From assembly GCA_030829985.1 (NCBI GenBank), contig JAURNW010000019.1, forward strand, positions 1-64,000: a stretch of 64,000 bases of DNA, given 5' to 3'. Of the stretch, positions 54,899 to 63,764 are shown in pieces. The stretch is from Gammaproteobacteria bacterium (GTDB lineage: Bacteria; Pseudomonadota; Gammaproteobacteria; Eutrophobiales; Eutrophobiaceae). Each line of letters begins with the position of its first letter. Within the stretch, counting starts at the first letter, position 1. The position numbers and the translations under genes were made by a program. A model generated the notes under the pieces. It did no database searches. It was not told where the DNA came from and saw only the letters and a list, made by a program, of their open reading frames with translations.

Positions 54899-55363
54899 AT
54901 GAAATTATTAAGCGCACTATTCTTTATTCTTTCTATATCTGCACCAACTATTAGTTATTGTCAGGATGACAGTAATAACTATCTACTGCATGCGGAATCA
55001 AGTGAACGACTAACCACTATTATGCGCCGCCTATTTTCGATAACTCATGAAGAAAGAATCGAAGAGAATCTCAGCTTAACAAAAGCTGATGCGAATGCGT
55101 TATCTGAAGCAGTCGAGGAACTGTTGTTTTACGCTGAACTGATGTCAGCAAAGGTTCCAGCAACTGAACTGGAGGAAAATCAGCACGTCGTTTTTAATGC
55201 TATGGCAAACCAGTTATACGATGAATCCTATAATATAAAACAATTAGTGAAAAACTATGACTTTGATATTGCAGACAGCGGTCAGGAGCAGATTATCTAT
55301 ACTGCGTTTGAACGCTTAAATCGTACCTGCGCTGCTTGTCATCAATTATTTCGAGATAAGTAG
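54899..55363 (+). CDS. Cytochrome c'-like exported haem protein
   Basis: 154 residues. A signal peptide (ending SISAPTISYCQD region) leads to a helical protein with a single CAACH haem motif near the C terminus (NRTCAACHQLFRDK), the arrangement of class II cytochromes such as cytochrome c' or c-556 with a four-helix bundle. MRRLF near residue 40 could supply the axial Met as in c-556. Periplasmic electron transfer or gas binding is likely. It is a single-gene unit. Confidence 0.82.
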   Translation: MKLLSALFFILSISAPTISYCQDDSNNYLLHAESSERLTTIMRRLFSITHEERIEENLSLTKADANALSEAVEELLFYAELMSAKVPATELEENQHVVFNAMANQLYDESYNIKQLVKNYDFDIADSGQEQIIYTAFERLNRTCAACHQLFRDK

Positions 55364-55640
55364 AATAAAGACCCTAGCCATTTGTGTTGAAATATTTCTA
55401 TTACAACACCAAAAATCAGTAAGTTAACAATAATATCTACTTAACACTCATCTACTTTCGGGTTAACAGATAGCGCCTTGTCGCGTACCAAAACTGCATA
55501 ATTTCAATCAAATTTGAAATATTGAGCTTAGATCTGCATAGTAACGCCTTTTAACTACCCAAAATAAGACCTGATTGTTCTGGCATCGTATGTTTTAGCG
55601 CTGGTATAAGTAGGTATATACAACATCACTGGAGGAAAAC

Positions 55641-56123
55641 GTGCAGCTTACAAAAGACAAGGTCGCAGTTCTCAATTACACCCTGAAAGATAAAGACAAC
55701 AAAATAATGGACCAATCCGATGATGGGACTTTTACCTATCTACATGGTGCCAAAAATCTCATTCCGGCATTGGAAAATGCATTGGAAGGCAAACAGGCTG
55801 GTGATAAGGTCAATGTGGTTGTCGAACCTGAAAATGCTTATGGTCATCGCGATGAGAAAAAAATACAGCGCGTGCCCAGGAAAATGTTTCCACCCGAACA
55901 GGAACTGGCAGTAGGTATGCCATTCCAATCTGCAACACCTGATGGAACTGCTGTTAATGTTGTAATTACGGCACTTGAAGAGCATGAAGTCGTCATCGAT
56001 GGAAACCATCCTCTGGCAGGTATGGCATTACACTTTGATATAGATCTTCTTGAAGTAAGAGACGCATCTGAAGAAGAACTCGCACATGGACATGTCCATG
56101 GTCCTGGTGGTCATCAACATTAA
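55641..56123 (+). CDS. FKBP-type peptidyl-prolyl isomerase (SlyD-like)
   Basis: 160 residues of the SlyD type: FKBP half domains (VLNYTLKDKDNKIMDQSDD, FTYLHGAKNLIPALENALEG and the insert-in-flap region near 70-130 including AYGHRDEKKIQRVPR) and the C-terminal NHPLAGMALHFDIDLLEVRDA. A His-rich tail (HGHVHGPGGHQH) would bind nickel. It acts as a cis-trans isomerase and chaperone in the cytosol. The start is GTG at 55641, fixed by a GGAGG site 5-6 bases upstream. The HopJ-type gene follows after 27 bases. Confidence 0.94.
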   Translation: MQLTKDKVAVLNYTLKDKDNKIMDQSDDGTFTYLHGAKNLIPALENALEGKQAGDKVNVVVEPENAYGHRDEKKIQRVPRKMFPPEQELAVGMPFQSATPDGTAVNVVITALEEHEVVIDGNHPLAGMALHFDIDLLEVRDASEEELAHGHVHGPGGHQH

Positions 56124-56150
56124 TATCAGCCAGTATCTATAATTAATATT

Positions 56151-56498
56151 ATGTTATTGCAAGATTTTCTGGATCAGCTACGTGCTGATCCAGAATCAAT
56201 TGAATTTTCTACCACAATTGAAACGATTGATTCGAATTACGAATATAATCCAACAAATTTTACTAATGGTACTCAGCAGAATAATGCTGGTGAGAATGAA
56301 GGCTCTTGCAAAATATTGGCCTTTGCCTATATAAATAATTTAACGGTCACAGAAACGTTAAATTGCTTTGGCCACTATTTTCGTGAAGATGTCCTGGGTA
56401 ACCCAACGGGTAATGATCATCAAAATATCAGGCAGTTTATTCTGGATGGTTTTGAAGGAATTAAATTTGATAAGTTGCCGCTGCAATTCAGGCGTTGA
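56151..56498 (+). CDS. HopJ-family protein
   Basis: 115 residues of the HopJ type III effector family (PF08888), named after a Pseudomonas syringae protein but found in many free-living bacteria without type III secretion. Conserved parts: LQDFLDQLRADPESIEFSTT, NYEYNPTNFTNG, CKILAFAYINNLTVTETLNC, CFGHYFREDVLGNPTG and HQNIRQFILDGF. Function unknown; a secreted effector role is not supported here. It lies 27 bases after the isomerase gene. Confidence 0.9.
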   Translation: MLLQDFLDQLRADPESIEFSTTIETIDSNYEYNPTNFTNGTQQNNAGENEGSCKILAFAYINNLTVTETLNCFGHYFREDVLGNPTGNDHQNIRQFILDGFEGIKFDKLPLQFRR

Positions 56499-56510
56499 AT
56501 GTGAAATTTA

Positions 56511-57707
56511 TCAAACAACCAACCCGGCAACATATCCTGAAGACCAGGCCCACTGAAAATTGAAACCACCAAGATGACCTGTCACATCGACAACTTCACC
56601 AATAAAATATAAACCCGGCCGAGTCTTGGCTTCCATCGTTCTGGAAGACAAATAATCCGTATCAACACCTCCCAAAGTTACTTCAGCCGTACGGTAGCCT
56701 TCTGTACCGGAAGGTACCAGACGCCAATTAGACAAATGGCTAGCGATTTCAAGCAAACTTTTATCTGTCACATCAGTGATAAGTTTTTCAGCACTATCTG
56801 GCCAGAATAATTCCTGACATTCTTCTACCAGTTTTTTGGGTAATTTCTTTGTGAATACATTACGTAATAATGTTTTTGGGTTATCCCGTTTGGCTTTTTT
56901 TAATAGTGCAGTAATTTCTTCTTCTGGCATCAAGTCGATATGAATAGGCTCTCCCGGATTCCAGTAACTCGATGACTGTAAGGCAGCAGGTCCGCTGATA
57001 CCCCGGTGCGTAAAAAGAATATTCTCGTGAAACTGCTTTCTTTCGGTAGACAAAAGAACCTTTTGAGACACACCACTTAACCGTTCTGATAAATCTTTTA
57101 TATGATCGCTGAATGTAAAAGGAACAAGACCTGCTCTTGTGGGTATAACAGGCAATTTAAATTGATTTGCTAATTTATAACCAAAATTAGTAGCGCCCAT
57201 TTTTGGAATGGATAAACCACCAGATGCTATCACCAGGCTATGTGTCCTCAACTTGCCGATATTACTGTTTAAAATAAACTGTTGATCGGAATTATGTTCG
57301 GGCTCGGTAATTGAAGTTACATGACATTGCGTTTGAATAGTAACACCTGCCTGCTCGCATTCTTTAATGAGCATCGCCAGGATTTCCTTTGCAGAACCTT
57401 TACAAAATAGTTGTCCGTGTTGTCTTTCTTCATAGGGTATAGCATGTTTTTCAACCAGCGCAATGAAGTCCCATTGTGTATAGCGACTCAAGGCAGACTT
57501 ACAAAAGTGTGGGTTATTTGACAGAAAACAATCAGGCTCAATATTGAGATTTGTAAAATTACATCGCCCACCACCCGACATCAGAATTTTTTTACCCACC
57601 TTATTGCTACTATCGAGAATAAGGACGCGACGACCACGCTGACCTGCCGCTATTGCACAAAGCAAGCCCGATGCACCACCACCAATAATAATGACATCAT
57701 ATATCAT
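56511..57707 (-). CDS. HI0933/YhiN-family flavoprotein
   Basis: 398 residues. An N-terminal FAD-binding Rossmann motif DVIIIGGGASGLLCAIAAGQRG, a MSGGGRCNFTN segment, GLSIPKMGATNFGY, and a C-terminal GEVVDVTGHLGGFNFQWAWSSG. These features define the HI0933 (YhiN) group, related to tRNA-modifying and reductase flavoproteins; reaction unknown. The gene converges on the HopJ-type gene with 12 bases between stops. Confidence 0.92.
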   Translation of the reverse strand: MIYDVIIIGGGASGLLCAIAAGQRGRRVLILDSSNKVGKKILMSGGGRCNFTNLNIEPDCFLSNNPHFCKSALSRYTQWDFIALVEKHAIPYEERQHGQLFCKGSAKEILAMLIKECEQAGVTIQTQCHVTSITEPEHNSDQQFILNSNIGKLRTHSLVIASGGLSIPKMGATNFGYKLANQFKLPVIPTRAGLVPFTFSDHIKDLSERLSGVSQKVLLSTERKQFHENILFTHRGISGPAALQSSSYWNPGEPIHIDLMPEEEITALLKKAKRDNPKTLLRNVFTKKLPKKLVEECQELFWPDSAEKLITDVTDKSLLEIASHLSNWRLVPSGTEGYRTAEVTLGGVDTDYLSSRTMEAKTRPGLYFIGEVVDVTGHLGGFNFQWAWSSGYVAGLVV

Positions 57708-57737
57708 GATAAGCGGCCTTAGTCGTTGAATTGTGCG

Positions 57738-58049
57738 TTACAGAAATGAACAACAATAATCCGTGACACTCAAGGCACGAATATCAAATGCTGAATTCCC
57801 GGGCACATTAAATTCTTCACCCGCCTTAATCTTGGTCCAGTTATCATCCTCATCCAAACGATATTCAACCGTGCCCTGTGTGATCTGCATTAATTCAGGA
57901 GCAGCTGTATTAAAGTGATATTCACCGGGAAGTATCACACCTAATGTCTTCTTGGTTCCATCAAGGAAAAGTACTGTGCGACTGGTCACATTCCCCTCAA
58001 AATAGATGTTGGCTTTAATATCAATAGATACTTGTTCAAATGTATTCAC
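57738..58049 (-). CDS. ppnP: Pyrimidine/purine nucleoside phosphorylase PpnP
   Basis: 103 residues of the PpnP (DUF1255) cupin family, which cleaves nucleosides with phosphate to free bases and ribose-1-phosphate. The pattern KANIYFEGNVTSRTVLFLDG, TLGVILPGEYHFNTAAPELM and AGEEFNVPGNSAFDIRAL is typical, and the length is normal. It lies 30 bases downstream-adjacent to the flavoprotein gene on the same strand. Confidence 0.93.
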   Translation of the reverse strand: MNTFEQVSIDIKANIYFEGNVTSRTVLFLDGTKKTLGVILPGEYHFNTAAPELMQITQGTVEYRLDEDDNWTKIKAGEEFNVPGNSAFDIRALSVTDYCCSFL

Positions 58050-58120
58050 TTCTTACTCCAATAAATTATTAATTCTGGCTGTATAATACCGCACACCTGT
58101 AATTCATTGTTGTCATTTTA

Positions 58121-59044
58121 ATGCCCGATATAATAAAACCTGACCTGGTTCAAATAGAAACTGAACTGGGAATCAATCGCAAAGCAGCCATTATTGAACC
58201 GGTACAACACCCTGCTCTGGCGTATAACAAAGTGCAGCTACACATAAAACGGGACGATTTATTACATCCTGTTATCTCTGGCAATAAATGGCGAAAGCTA
58301 AAATACATACTCCTGCATGCGCTTAATAAAGGTCATCAACACCTGATTAGTATGGGTGGCGCTTATTCAAACCACTTACATGCTCTAGCCTATATCGGCC
58401 ATAAACTAAATCTGAAAACAACCGGTTTAATACGTGGTGAAGAACCTGAAAAAGACAATAAAACATTATCTGATTTACGCCGATGGGGTATGACACTTGA
58501 GTTTGTCAGTCGAAGTCGATTTCGTGAACTCAGAAAATATCGAACTTTCGATTCAGAACCTGCAAAGCTATACAATGGATTCTGGATACCCGAAGGTGGT
58601 GCAAATCAGGAGGCATTACGCGGTGTGGGTGAAATCCTGAAAGAAATTGATATGGAGTTTAATACACTGGCAATAGCCTGCGGCACAGGAACCACACTGG
58701 CGGGCCTTGCAAAAAAACTCCCCCGTACTCATCGAGTACTTGGTTTCTCTGCACTTAAAGGTGGTGGCTTTCTGGAGAAAGATGTCAAAAAATTGTTAAA
58801 AGATAAATCTATTAATAACTGGTCGATCAATTTTGATTATCACTTTGGCGGTTTTGCAAAGACCACTGATGAATTAACTTCCTTCATAAATGAGATTCAG
58901 TCCTATAACGACATCCCGCTTGAACCAATCTATAACGGGAAAATGTTATTTGGACTAATCGATATGATTAAAAATGAGCGTTTTAAGAAAGGACAAACAA
59001 TCATTGCCATTCATACTGGTGGCCTGCAAGGCGATCGTAATTAA
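58121..59044 (+). CDS. PLP-dependent ACC deaminase/D-cysteine desulfhydrase family enzyme
   Basis: 307 residues of the tryptophan-synthase beta-like fold. The PLP Lys56 lies in ISGNKWRKLKY, followed by MGGAYSNHLHALAYIG, FWIPEGGANQEALRGVGEIL, and the glycine-rich phosphate loop ACGTGTTLAGLAK. The family includes ACC deaminase and D-cysteine desulfhydrase; the latter or a related function is more likely in a marine-type bacterium, but residues to decide are not certain. It is divergent from ppnP. Confidence 0.88.
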   Translation: MPDIIKPDLVQIETELGINRKAAIIEPVQHPALAYNKVQLHIKRDDLLHPVISGNKWRKLKYILLHALNKGHQHLISMGGAYSNHLHALAYIGHKLNLKTTGLIRGEEPEKDNKTLSDLRRWGMTLEFVSRSRFRELRKYRTFDSEPAKLYNGFWIPEGGANQEALRGVGEILKEIDMEFNTLAIACGTGTTLAGLAKKLPRTHRVLGFSALKGGGFLEKDVKKLLKDKSINNWSINFDYHFGGFAKTTDELTSFINEIQSYNDIPLEPIYNGKMLFGLIDMIKNERFKKGQTIIAIHTGGLQGDRN

Positions 59045-59109
59045 CTGTCTGGAGATTCTATCTACAAGTACCTACAATAGAATTATGTGAATCTCGCATT
59101 TCGTAACAG

Positions 59110-59526
59110 CTAATCAGATTTAACAACCTGCATTTCATCATTTAACAACCGCCCGCTACCCGCTTTTACATCTCTACAGATAACATCGTAAATTTCACTA
59201 CAAAATACTAATTGGTAATGACTACATCCATCCATGTGCGCAGGATTGAACTGTTTTAACCAGGGCGAATCATCTATTTTAAATATTGCAGCAGCAGAAT
59301 CCTCGGTGATTAAATTATTACCATGCACGTCTTCGACAGCCATTGAAAATGCTTCGAGACCTATGAGTGCTATGTTTTTTATCTTTTCTTCAAGATTTGC
59401 ATCCTCAGGATTATAATATTCAAAACCTTTTAATATTATCCCACCATGCGACCAAATTGCTCGTTCCAGACTGGGTCCTTTACCATCGTGATGAAACTCG
59501 TCTTCTAATATTGCTGTTGTTTTCAT
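59110..59526 (-). CDS. Protein of unknown function, 138 residues
   Basis: I do not recognise a family. The sequence starts MKTTAILEDEFHHDGKGPSL and has a HGGIILKGFEYYNPED segment, a helix (EEKIKNIALIGLEAFSMAVE), a Trp-containing loop (DSPWLKQFNPAHMDGC) and CRDVKAGSGRLLNDEMQVV. It is acidic, has no signal peptide or membrane segment, and a few Cys and His that could bind metal. It lies alone between the PLP-enzyme gene (convergent) and rnd. Confidence 0.6.
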   Translation of the reverse strand: MKTTAILEDEFHHDGKGPSLERAIWSHGGIILKGFEYYNPEDANLEEKIKNIALIGLEAFSMAVEDVHGNNLITEDSAAAIFKIDDSPWLKQFNPAHMDGCSHYQLVFCSEIYDVICRDVKAGSGRLLNDEMQVVKSD

Positions 59527-59660
59527 TTTTATAAATTCACCAATTGTTTATATTATATTGCGGCTAGTTAATGAACAGATTTTGCTCTATGTTCAATTCG
59601 GGTGGATCTTAGCATTATTATTCATCCGATCAAAAACACTGACGAACAAGGCTTTGTTGA

Positions 59661-60536
59661 TTATTTTGCCTCAAGACATATTTTCAACAAATCATTACCG
59701 TGTCTGCTCACTGTTTTCTCTCCAATTTTTTCTATTGTTAATAAGTCTGCTTCGTTCTCAGGTAACTGTTTTGCCATCTCTACCAGTGATATATCGGGCA
59801 AAATCCATTTCCGCGGCCTATTTCGCTTACGCGCCGTTATTTCTCGCCATGCGGCTAATCGTTTTATGGCATCCAGATGCTTACCGTTCATCCTTTTCGC
59901 GGCGAATATTTTTTTCCACATTAAATCTGGATCAGGCTGGTAGGTTTCTGCTTTTGCTAACTTTTCTATTTGTGCATTAAAATCATGTAACTTATCAAGC
60001 CCTTTGATTTTTTCTAAAAAGACTTCATAGACTTTCCCAAGATAAATCACATCATCTATCGCATACTGAAGCTTGTCTTCCGTTAAAGGTCTTTTTTTCC
60101 AGTCAGCTCTTGCATGACCCTTGTCCAGTTCTATATTTAATACTTCCTTAACCAGATTTCCGTATCCAATACCTTTCGCATAGTCCAGCAACGGTGCGGC
60201 TATTTGTGTATCAAACAATGGTGTTGGAACATTCCCTTTTATATTAAAAAATAACTCAAGATCCTGATGTGCAGAATGAAAAACTTTTGTGATTGATTCC
60301 TGATAAAGCAAGTCATACAAAGGTTCCAGGTTTTTAATCGCTATGGGATCGATAATCGCGTTCAAAACCCCGTTTGAAATTTGTACCAGACATAACTCAG
60401 GATAATAGGTACTGACTCGTTCAAATTCAGTATCGACTGCTAACCATTCTGAGCCACTGAATTTTCCACATACCTGTATTAATGAAGCTTCATCATCTAT
60501 AAATGAGAAAGGCTCGTTTTGGATGTTGTTGATAAT
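59661..60536 (-). CDS. rnd: Ribonuclease D, shortened and without a standard start codon
   Basis: RNase D trims the 3' ends of tRNA precursors. All three exonuclease motifs are present in one frame: AVDTEFERVSTYYP (Asp35, Glu37), FHSAHQDLELF (Asp92) and YAIDDVIYL (Tyr158, Asp162), followed by one HRDC domain (about 210-290). There is no ATG, GTG or TTG before the TTG at 60365, which would remove motif I; the frame opens after a TAG at 60542-60540. ATT at 60536 or ATC at 60533, next to AGGTAGG, are the only plausible starts. The 291 residues end after one HRDC, where E. coli has two. It may be translated from a rare start, or the start may be mutated. Confidence 0.75.
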   Translation of the reverse strand: MINNIQNEPFSFIDDEASLIQVCGKFSGSEWLAVDTEFERVSTYYPELCLVQISNGVLNAIIDPIAIKNLEPLYDLLYQESITKVFHSAHQDLELFFNIKGNVPTPLFDTQIAAPLLDYAKGIGYGNLVKEVLNIELDKGHARADWKKRPLTEDKLQYAIDDVIYLGKVYEVFLEKIKGLDKLHDFNAQIEKLAKAETYQPDPDLMWKKIFAAKRMNGKHLDAIKRLAAWREITARKRNRPRKWILPDISLVEMAKQLPENEADLLTIEKIGEKTVSRHGNDLLKICLEAK

Positions 60537-60561
60537 TTCCTACCTGTTCTATTTTTAATCG

Positions 60562-61680
60562 TTATTGTAATACACTAATATCACTTATCAGGCCCCAGGC
60601 CAGCCTATCAAGATCACCAAAGAAATTCTTGTCTTCACTACGCTTATTAAGCAATACCGCCCAGTTATAACCTTGTTCGGTGCGAACTAATATTGACGCT
60701 GAGCCAGGCAAAGACCCCATATGCCACCAGTTATTATATTGGTTCACATTCCACCCTAAGGCGTAATTTGAATTCTGTTTCGAGGCTGTAGTCATTAATT
60801 TGATACTCTCCATATTAAGGAGGTTCTTCCCACGCCCATCAACGCTCAGGGAAAAGTTTACTAAATCAATGGCATTCGCGATCCAGCCACCATGTGAATC
60901 CATTCTTTCAACCGAAAACCAATATGGATTTTCATCCGTATCAGAATAATAGCGTACCTGAAATAATGAGTTCGCCGGTTTTTTACTCCCTACGGAAAAA
61001 CTTTTGGCACCTATTGGTATAAAAATATTCTTACGAACATAGTATTGATAGCCTATACCACCAAGCTTTTCAATCACCCGCCCTAAAACGCAGTAACCAA
61101 AGTTCGAATAAGCATACTCGGTTCCGGGTGTTTTTGTCAGACGCCTGTTCTTAAGTACCCAGCGGATTGTAGCTGCCTGTGATAACTCTGATTTGGCAAA
61201 CATGGGATCATTTGTTTCATTAGACCATTCTTTTCCAGCTGTGTGTTCTAATAAATGACGAACAGTAATTTTTTCTAATAGTTGATCCTCAACAGAATAA
61301 TCATTGGCCAATATTCCGTCCTTACCAAAAACTTTATCATCCAGGCTTAATTTACCTTGTTCTCGTAATTTCATGATGGCGACAGCAGTAATGGGTTTAC
61401 TGATACTGGCAATACGGAATTTATGCATAATATTAACCGGGATTTTCTTATCAAGATCAGCAAAGCCATAACCTTTGGCCAGTATAATATGCCCCTGTTT
61501 TGCTATTGCTATCGAAAGCCCGGGAATTTTATATTTATGCATGAACTGCATAATGGTCTGATCAATAAAATTCCGATCAGATTTATCCTGAAATATATTA
61601 ATGGAAAAACTATCGTCTTCTGCGTAGACAAGCGAACAAGGACATAAAACCAGACTGAATAGACAATGAATTAATCTCAT
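60562..61680 (-). CDS. Serine hydrolase, beta-lactamase/class C-like (DUF3471-type group)
   Basis: 372 residues with a signal peptide (ending LVYA) and a serine beta-lactamase/esterase fold: SxxK motif S92-I-S-K95 in RIASISKPITAVAIM, YxN motif in YAYSNFGYCVLG, and a HxG-equivalent MGSLPGSASILV near residue 325. It starts with a VPGLS-like IPGLSIAIAKQG. Such proteins are esterases or peptidases, rarely true beta-lactamases; nothing here supports antibiotic resistance. Exported to the periplasm. Confidence 0.88.
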   Translation of the reverse strand: MRLIHCLFSLVLCPCSLVYAEDDSFSINIFQDKSDRNFIDQTIMQFMHKYKIPGLSIAIAKQGHIILAKGYGFADLDKKIPVNIMHKFRIASISKPITAVAIMKLREQGKLSLDDKVFGKDGILANDYSVEDQLLEKITVRHLLEHTAGKEWSNETNDPMFAKSELSQAATIRWVLKNRRLTKTPGTEYAYSNFGYCVLGRVIEKLGGIGYQYYVRKNIFIPIGAKSFSVGSKKPANSLFQVRYYSDTDENPYWFSVERMDSHGGWIANAIDLVNFSLSVDGRGKNLLNMESIKLMTTASKQNSNYALGWNVNQYNNWWHMGSLPGSASILVRTEQGYNWAVLLNKRSEDKNFFGDLDRLAWGLISDISVLQ

Positions 61681-61706
61681 CTGGCTAATTTATTTAGTTA
61701 TAAGAC

Positions 61707-62315
61707 TTACAATGCGCCCGAGTCTGTCAATACTGAATTAATCGTTTCAGCCATAACCCGATAACCCTGTTTGTTTGGATGAACCGTATCAGATTTTAAT
61801 GCGTTATCGCCCAAAACTTCAGGAATCAAGTCTTCAATGAACACGATGTCAGTTGATTCTGCAATTTTCTCATAGACTTCAAATGAAGATAAAAACAGAC
61901 CCGGTTTTGGTACGCCTAACATAACAACCGGGATATCTCTGGCTCTGGCTAACTGAATCATCTTACGGATATTTTCTTCCATTTTGTTAATGTCTTTTTT
62001 ACGTAACAGATCATTACCGCCATGGCACAAAATCAATAACTGAGGCTTGTGTATATCCAGAAGAGCAGGTAATCGATTCAAACCGGATTCAGATACCTCG
62101 CCAGAGATACCTGCGTTAATAACCTTACGCCCGGTTAATTGTTGTAGTACGACAGGATAACTTTCATCATCCTTAGCGCCGTTGCCATAAGTAAGGCTGT
62201 CACCAAATGCCAGAATAACGGCATCGCTGGATAATTTAGATAAAACCGGTGCGTCGCTTCCACATGCAGCAAGCAACATTAATATAACAACACCACATAA
62301 GAACCTGGATTTCAT
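61707..62315 (-). CDS. GDSL-type esterase lipoprotein (TesA-like)
   Basis: 202 residues. A lipoprotein signal ends LMLLAACGS (lipobox Cys18). The catalytic Ser is in AFGDSLTYGNG, the oxyanion Gly and Asn are in INAGISGEVSESGL and CHGGNDLLRK, and the Asp/His pair in SDTVHPNKQGY. This is the order of SGNH hydrolases like TesA, which release fatty acids from thioesters or esters. As a lipoprotein it would be attached to a membrane facing the periplasm. It is 26 bases from the serine hydrolase gene, same strand. Confidence 0.9.
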   Translation of the reverse strand: MKSRFLCGVVILMLLAACGSDAPVLSKLSSDAVILAFGDSLTYGNGAKDDESYPVVLQQLTGRKVINAGISGEVSESGLNRLPALLDIHKPQLLILCHGGNDLLRKKDINKMEENIRKMIQLARARDIPVVMLGVPKPGLFLSSFEVYEKIAESTDIVFIEDLIPEVLGDNALKSDTVHPNKQGYRVMAETINSVLTDSGAL

Positions 62316-62327
62316 AATGGTCTGGAA

Positions 62328-62567
62328 TTAGTCCTCATTATTTTCATCTGTTTCTTTTTCATCAAATGCTTCAAGTTTTTTTCTGTAGGCAGCAATTTCT
62401 TTTTCAAAGTAACCGAGTTGCGTCTTTAATGATTCATTTTCACTTTTAAGCAATTCGATTTTTTCATTTGCTTCTTCCAATGTCATGTTCTCAGCACTGA
62501 CCGCCGGGAAAGACAAAAAGAGCGTTAAACTGGTAACTAAAACCAGTAGCTTTTGTTCGACTCTCAT
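62328..62567 (-). CDS. Small exported coiled-coil protein
   Basis: 79 residues: a signal peptide (MRVEQKLLVLVTSLTLFLSF..., cleaved after VSA) and then a coiled coil (LEEANEKIELLKSENESLKT and on) with an acidic tail (DEKETDENNED). The ATG at 62567 follows GGAGATT; an upstream in-frame extension of 23 residues is not credible. The mature part resembles short periplasmic coiled-coil proteins such as Lpp- or TolB-linked ones without a lipobox. Same strand and 12 bases from the GDSL gene. Confidence 0.7.
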   Translation of the reverse strand: MRVEQKLLVLVTSLTLFLSFPAVSAENMTLEEANEKIELLKSENESLKTQLGYFEKEIAAYRKKLEAFDEKETDENNED

Positions 62568-62696
62568 ATCATTCAATCTCCTCAAGTTAATACATTTCAT
62601 TGTAAAACATTCGTTGACCATTTTTTTTATATACATCGCGTCATTTTACGCATTCAATACAAATAAGATAATACTTAAAACAAATTTAAATATTAA

Positions 62697-63122
62697 TTAT
62701 ATTGATTTGAAACTAATCAAATCTGATTTATTTAGTTTTTCACGCACACTCTCTATCTCATCTTTCAAATAGGCTTTTGCCGGATATTTACCCCATATTG
62801 GCGCAGGCCAGGCAGGATCTGTTTTATAGCGGACAACATGGTGAACATGACATTGAGGAACAATATTACCCAATGCGGCAATATTCATTTTATCGCCTTT
62901 AAATATATCCATCAGGGATTTTGCCAATAATGAAGATTCCTTGATCACTTGCTCCTGATCTTCATTTGATAATTGGTATAACTCACTAATATTTTCCCGG
63001 TCGGGGACTAGAATAAACCAGGGATAATTCGCATCCAGCATTAATAACAAATGACATAAAGGAAAACGTCCCAGAACCTGACAGTCATTCAGTAATTGTG
63101 GATGGATATCAGCCATCGGCAT
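62697..63122 (-). CDS. HIT-family protein
   Basis: 141 residues with the histidine-triad region IVPQCHVHHVVRYKTDPAWPAPIWG and an N-terminal LLLMLDANYPWFILVPDREN, as in the branch of HIT proteins whose members hydrolyse dinucleoside phosphates or are of unknown role. The start may be at 63122 (MPMADIHP) or 63116. The first ATG lies inside the end of the sprT gene (14-base overlap), suggesting coupling. Confidence 0.88.
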   Translation of the reverse strand: MPMADIHPQLLNDCQVLGRFPLCHLLLMLDANYPWFILVPDRENISELYQLSNEDQEQVIKESSLLAKSLMDIFKGDKMNIAALGNIVPQCHVHHVVRYKTDPAWPAPIWGKYPAKAYLKDEIESVREKLNKSDLISFKSI

Positions 63123-63630
63123 TGACTAGCGTCTGCTTACAATGTCGGCAACTATAACGTACGCCTTTTAATACCCGGTTATGTCTAATCCGGGTTAACT
63201 GGTGTGTTCGACAAGAACAAGCATAAACAAATCGTTGGTAATGTCTGGTGGGAAGACCCTCAAGATCGAAACGACAGGTCACACTCGGATCAGCTTCAAG
63301 TAAAGCCATCACGTTTCGCCATTCTTTACCATGCGGCAATGTCGTTCTCATACCGTATAAAACATCAACAACATAATGTGCTACTTCATGTGGCACAGTT
63401 CCTGTCAGATTCTCGTGAAAATATCGGGCGAAGATATAGGGATTATAACGAATCATGCGTCGCTTTTTATTCACCTTGTACATACCGGCAGCCCTGCCCT
63501 TTAAATCAAACAATACAGGAATTGGATCAAAGGAAGATTCCAACAGCTTACTGGCTTGATCAAGACAGGCTTCCGTGGCAACGATGATCTGTTCTTGTTG
63601 ATCTACATGAATTGGGGTGACTTCTAGCAT
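63109..63630 (-). CDS. sprT: SprT-like zinc metalloprotease
   Basis: 173 residues with the catalytic HEVAH (His81, Glu82, His85) in VPHEVAHYVVDVLYG and a zinc ribbon near the C terminus (CSCRTHQLTRIRHNRVLKG... CRHC). SprT-type proteins resemble the catalytic domain of SPRTN, which degrades DNA-protein crosslinks in eukaryotes; the bacterial role is not established. The start MLEVTPIHVDQ is normal. Its end overlaps the HIT gene, so both are in one operon. Confidence 0.9.
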   Translation of the reverse strand: MLEVTPIHVDQQEQIIVATEACLDQASKLLESSFDPIPVLFDLKGRAAGMYKVNKKRRMIRYNPYIFARYFHENLTGTVPHEVAHYVVDVLYGMRTTLPHGKEWRNVMALLEADPSVTCRFDLEGLPTRHYQRFVYACSCRTHQLTRIRHNRVLKGVRYSCRHCKQTLVNADG

Positions 63631-63764
63631 TAACCGAACTTTGCCACATCATTATGCATGCAGCAAACCTTTATCATAAGGCACATATACTAAAGATGGT
63701 TTTGGCAAGATCATCTGTTTATTGATGTTTTCCTTTCTGCAATCTTTATTCTAAACTCATCAGC

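Noticed and set aside
55495..55525. Imperfect inverted repeat ATTTCAA / TTGAAAT
   Set aside because: Short, AT-rich and expected by chance in this DNA.
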